Positions 61,559 through 64,000 of a stretch of 64,000 bases of DNA are shown piece after piece. The position numbers were made by a program, and so were the translations under genes. A model generated the notes under the pieces. That model was not told where the DNA came from. It saw nothing but the letters and a program-made list of their open reading frames with translations, and did no database searches. Position 1 is the stretch's first letter, and each line of letters begins with the position of its first letter. The DNA comes from Brachybacterium sp. P6-10-X1. GTDB lineage: Bacteria > Actinomycetota > Actinomycetes > Actinomycetales > Dermabacteraceae. Where the stretch lies: positions 2,852,001 to 2,916,000 of the forward strand of contig NZ_CP017297.1 in NCBI RefSeq assembly GCF_001969445.1. Direction: 5' to 3'.

Positions 61559-61733
61559 CCAGCTCAGCCGGCCCGCCCCGTCCACTCAGCCGTCCGCCGG
61601 CCCGGCCCAGCTCAGCCGCCCGCCGGCCCGGCCCGCTCAGCCGCCCGTCGGCCCGCTCCACCCGCTCAGCCGCCCGCCGGCCCGGCCCGCCCCGTCCACT
61701 CAGCCGCCCGCCGGCCCGGCGCGCTCCGTCCGC
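61559..61733. repeat. Irregular GC-rich tandem repeats next to CNNM gene
   Basis: Variants of cagccgcccgccggcccggc run up to the stop codon of the CNNM gene, with inserts such as cgtccactcagccgt. The order is irregular, so it is more a low-complexity block than a clean array. It fills the second half of the 61321-61733 gap. Confidence 0.75.
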
Positions 61734-62774
61734 TCAGGCGGCCATGCGGGAGTCGTCGCGGATCTGGCCCACGAGCTCCTCGAGCATGTCCTCCAGGGTG
61801 ACGATGCCGACCACCGCGCCGTCCTCGCCGGTGGCGGCACCGAGGTGCGCGCCGGTGCCCTGCATGGTGGTCAGCGCCTGACGCAATGGCTCGTCGGCGC
61901 CGATCTCGGGCAGGGCGCGCAATCGCTCGGCCGGGATCGGGTCGTCCCGGTGCTCCTGCACGGAATCCAGCAGATCCTTGATGTGGACGTAGCCGGTCAG
62001 TCGCCCGTCGGCCGCCCGCACCGGGAAGCGGGAGAAGCCCTCGACGGCGGCCGCCTCGGCCTCGGCGGCAGTGACTCCCTCGGGCAGGAACGAGATCCGG
62101 TCCAGCGGGATCACGAGGTTGGCCACGCTGCGGGCCTCGAAACGCAGCGCCCCCAGCAGGAGCGCCTCGTCGTTGTCCTCCAGCAGCCCGCCCTCGCGGG
62201 ACTCGCTGACCATCGCAGCCACCTCGTTCCGGGTGAACACGCTGGTCACTTCGTCCTTCGGCGTGACGCCGAGCATCCGCAGCACCAGATTGCCGATGGA
62301 GTTGAGCAGCCACAGCAGCGGGCGCAGCACCGTCACGATGCCCATCAGCAGAGGTGCCAGGATCAGTGCCATCCGCTCCGGGCCGGCCAGCGCGATGTTC
62401 TTGGGCACCATCTCGCCGAAGACGACGTGGAGGTAGGTCACCAGCGTCAGGGCGATCACGAAGGAGATCGGATGGACCAGCGCACCGGGCACACCGATCG
62501 CCTCGAACGGTGGTTCCAGCAGATGGGCGATGGCGGGTTCGCTGATCGCGCCGAGCGCCAGCGAGCACACGGTGATGCCCATCTGCGCGCCCGCCATCAT
62601 CAGCGAGACCTGCTCCATCGCCGAGATCGTGATCCGCGCCGCCCACTTGCCCTCGAGGGCCTTGGGCTCGATCACGGAGCGACGGGCGGAGATCAGCGAG
62701 AACTCCGCGCCGACGAAGAAGGCGTTCAGCGCCAGCAGCAGCAGGGTCAGGCCGAGGCCGAGTCCGGTGCTCAT
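61734..62774 (-). CDS. CNNM/CorC-type membrane protein (HlyC/CorC family)
   Basis: A 346-residue protein with an N-terminal CNNM transmembrane domain (segments at about 1-25, 55-75, 100-125, 130-160, with the conserved FVGAEFSLISARRSVIE) and two CBS domains (RISFLPEGVTAAEAE, RFPVRAADGRLTGYVHIKDL, IVTLEDMLEELVGQIRDD). The family handles magnesium or cobalt efflux, or stress tolerance. It lacks a C-terminal CorC/HlyC domain. The start overlaps the other CNNM gene's stop (ATGA), so the pair is co-translated. Confidence 0.9.
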   Translation of the reverse strand: MSTGLGLGLTLLLLALNAFFVGAEFSLISARRSVIEPKALEGKWAARITISAMEQVSLMMAGAQMGITVCSLALGAISEPAIAHLLEPPFEAIGVPGALVHPISFVIALTLVTYLHVVFGEMVPKNIALAGPERMALILAPLLMGIVTVLRPLLWLLNSIGNLVLRMLGVTPKDEVTSVFTRNEVAAMVSESREGGLLEDNDEALLLGALRFEARSVANLVIPLDRISFLPEGVTAAEAEAAAVEGFSRFPVRAADGRLTGYVHIKDLLDSVQEHRDDPIPAERLRALPEIGADEPLRQALTTMQGTGAHLGAATGEDGAVVGIVTLEDMLEELVGQIRDDSRMAA

Positions 62775-64000
62775 CGGCTCACCTCGCTCGTCTCGGCCGC
62801 GGGCATCGCATCATGCTCGGCCGTCACCCTCTTCTCGTCGGTGTTCCGGTCCGGGTGCTTCTCCGTGGTCCGGTCCGTCTCCGCATCGTCGCCCTCGTCC
62901 GCGGCCGGTTCGACCTTCACGTGGACGGTCTCGATGCGCATGCCGTCGACCTCGGTGACCTCGATGCGCAGCTGCGCGAGCTCCTCGCCGGGGACCGGAT
63001 CGGTGTCGACGACGATCTCGTCGCCCACCTCCGCGAGACGTCCGAGCTCGAGGGTGACCAGGCCGGCCAGGGTGTCGTAGTCCTCGTGCTCGGGCACGGT
63101 GACGCCGAGGCGCTCGGTGGCCTCGTCGGGGCGCATCCGGGCGTCGAGATCCCAGGAGCCGTCGGGCTCGGGGGTGTCGTCCCTCTCCTCGTCGTGCTCG
63201 TCGCGCACCTCGCCGACGATCTCCTCGACCAGGTCCTCGAGCGTGATCAGGCCGGCGTGGTCGCCGAACTCGTCGACCACCACGGCCATCTGCAGGCCGC
63301 CGCCGCGCAGGGTGTCCATGAGGTCGTCCAGCGGGACCGTGTCGGGCACGAAGGTGGCGGTGCCCATGACCCCGTCGACCCGGGTGGTGGACCGCTGCTC
63401 GAAGGAAACGGCCAGGCCGTGGCGGATGTGCGCGACCCCGGAGATCTGGTTCTGGTCGGTCAGCACGGGGAAGCGGGAGTGACCGGTGGTGCGGGCCAGC
63501 TCCAGCATGTCCGCGACGGTGTCGTCCTCGTCCAGGGAGTCCATCCGCCCGCGCGGGACCATCGCGTCGTGGGCCCGACGGTCGCCGAAGGCGAGGGTCC
63601 GCTGGACCAGCGAGGCGGTCTCCTCCGCGAGAGCGCCCTCGTCGGCCGAGCGCTTGACCAGGGCCGAGAGCTCCTCGGCGCTGCGGGCGGAGCCGAGCTC
63701 CTCCTGCGGCTCGACGCCGAGGGCTCGCACCACGGCGTTCGCGTTGCCGTTGAACAGACGGATCGGCAGACCGAAGATCGTGGTGAAGAGCCGCTGGAAG
63801 CCGACCACCAGCTTCGCGGTGCGCAGGGGCTGGGCGATCGCCATGTTCTTGGGGACCAGCTCGCCGAAGATCATGGTCGCGCCGGTGGCGAGCACGAGAG
63901 CGATCGTCACCGAGACGGAGCGCGCCGCGACGGTGCCGAGGCCCATGTCCACCAGCGCCGGGCTCACCAGAGCGGCGATCGCCGGCTCCGCGAGGAAGCC
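62771..64000 (-). CDS. CNNM/CorC-type membrane protein, start outside window
   Basis: At least 409 residues, cut at the window's right edge. The frame is open to base 64000; an internal GTG at 63967 is too late to be the start because FLAEPAIAAL before it fits the CNNM domain. Present are the transmembrane part (MIFGELVPKNMAIAQPLRT), two CBS domains (VPRGRMDSLDEDDTVADMLE, FGDHAGLITLEDLVEEIVGE) and a CorC/HlyC domain, plus a charged tail of about 65 residues. It is the longer partner of the co-translated CNNM pair. Confidence 0.9.
   Translation of the reverse strand, partial: GFLAEPAIAALVSPALVDMGLGTVAARSVSVTIALVLATGATMIFGELVPKNMAIAQPLRTAKLVVGFQRLFTTIFGLPIRLFNGNANAVVRALGVEPQEELGSARSAEELSALVKRSADEGALAEETASLVQRTLAFGDRRAHDAMVPRGRMDSLDEDDTVADMLELARTTGHSRFPVLTDQNQISGVAHIRHGLAVSFEQRSTTRVDGVMGTATFVPDTVPLDDLMDTLRGGGLQMAVVVDEFGDHAGLITLEDLVEEIVGEVRDEHDEERDDTPEPDGSWDLDARMRPDEATERLGVTVPEHEDYDTLAGLVTLELGRLAEVGDEIVVDTDPVPGEELAQLRIEVTEVDGMRIETVHVKVEPAADEGDDAETDRTTEKHPDRNTDEKRVTAEHDAMPAAETSEVSR

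Overview
The window reads as chromosomal DNA of a high-GC actinobacterium. Coding is dense, third codon positions are nearly all G/C, GTG starts are frequent, and neighbouring genes often overlap by 1-4 bases (ATGA, GTGA, TGATG). Gene content (many regulator/transporter pairs, a lar nickel-cofactor system, mycothiol-synthase-like GNATs) fits a Micrococcales member. Brachybacterium is my best guess, but that is an inference. I saw no tRNA, rRNA, CRISPR array, transposase or phage gene.

Layout. 0-7 kb: the end of a DyP-type peroxidase, an FGGY sugar kinase, and a hexuronate pair (uxuB, uxaC) with a LacI repressor. 7-12 kb: a BlaI repressor and an M56 metallopeptidase, then an oppositely oriented operon of a DsbA-like oxidase, a CcdA-like protein and a beta-propeller lipoprotein; the two transcription units share ACTAT-N5-ATAGT operators. 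12-16.5 kb: a TetR/SMR efflux operon, a Doc-toxin relic, and larA-larE-larB. 16.5-24 kb: GNATs, a small kinase, a DksA-like protein, an ArsR/old-yellow-enzyme pair, a MerR/CPBP pair and a thiolase. 24-28.5 kb: a metal island (copZ, a CopB-type ATPase, an ArsR/CDF pair) with TACCC-N5-GGGTA operators and a relic of a copper-ATPase metal-binding domain.

28.5-39 kb: a methyltransferase; a quinone oxidoreductase/TetR pair around a 22-bp perfect palindrome; a GntR/MFS operon; an aldo-keto reductase; a sugar isomerase; an APH-kinase fusion; and an amidohydrolase. 39-54.5 kb: an accessory stretch with a second ArsR/CDF pair, a VOC protein, a hydrolase-fold protein lacking catalytic residues, several GNATs, two MFS exporters, a MerR protein fused to a DNA sliding-clamp-like domain, a DUF402 protein and an HD hydrolase. 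54.6-64 kb: larC (about 38 kb from larA-E-B), a cupin, PEP synthase with its regulatory protein, a methyltransferase, and two CNNM-type membrane proteins, the second cut by the window edge.

Two patterns go beyond single genes. First, small operons are repeatedly paired with a recognisable palindrome (BlaI, TetR, MerR, ArsR, CsoR-like), so much of the local regulation can be read from sequence. Second, many intergenic gaps hold short tandem repeats or imperfect 47-60-nt hairpins. At least four hairpins share sequence with one another and look like a dispersed family.
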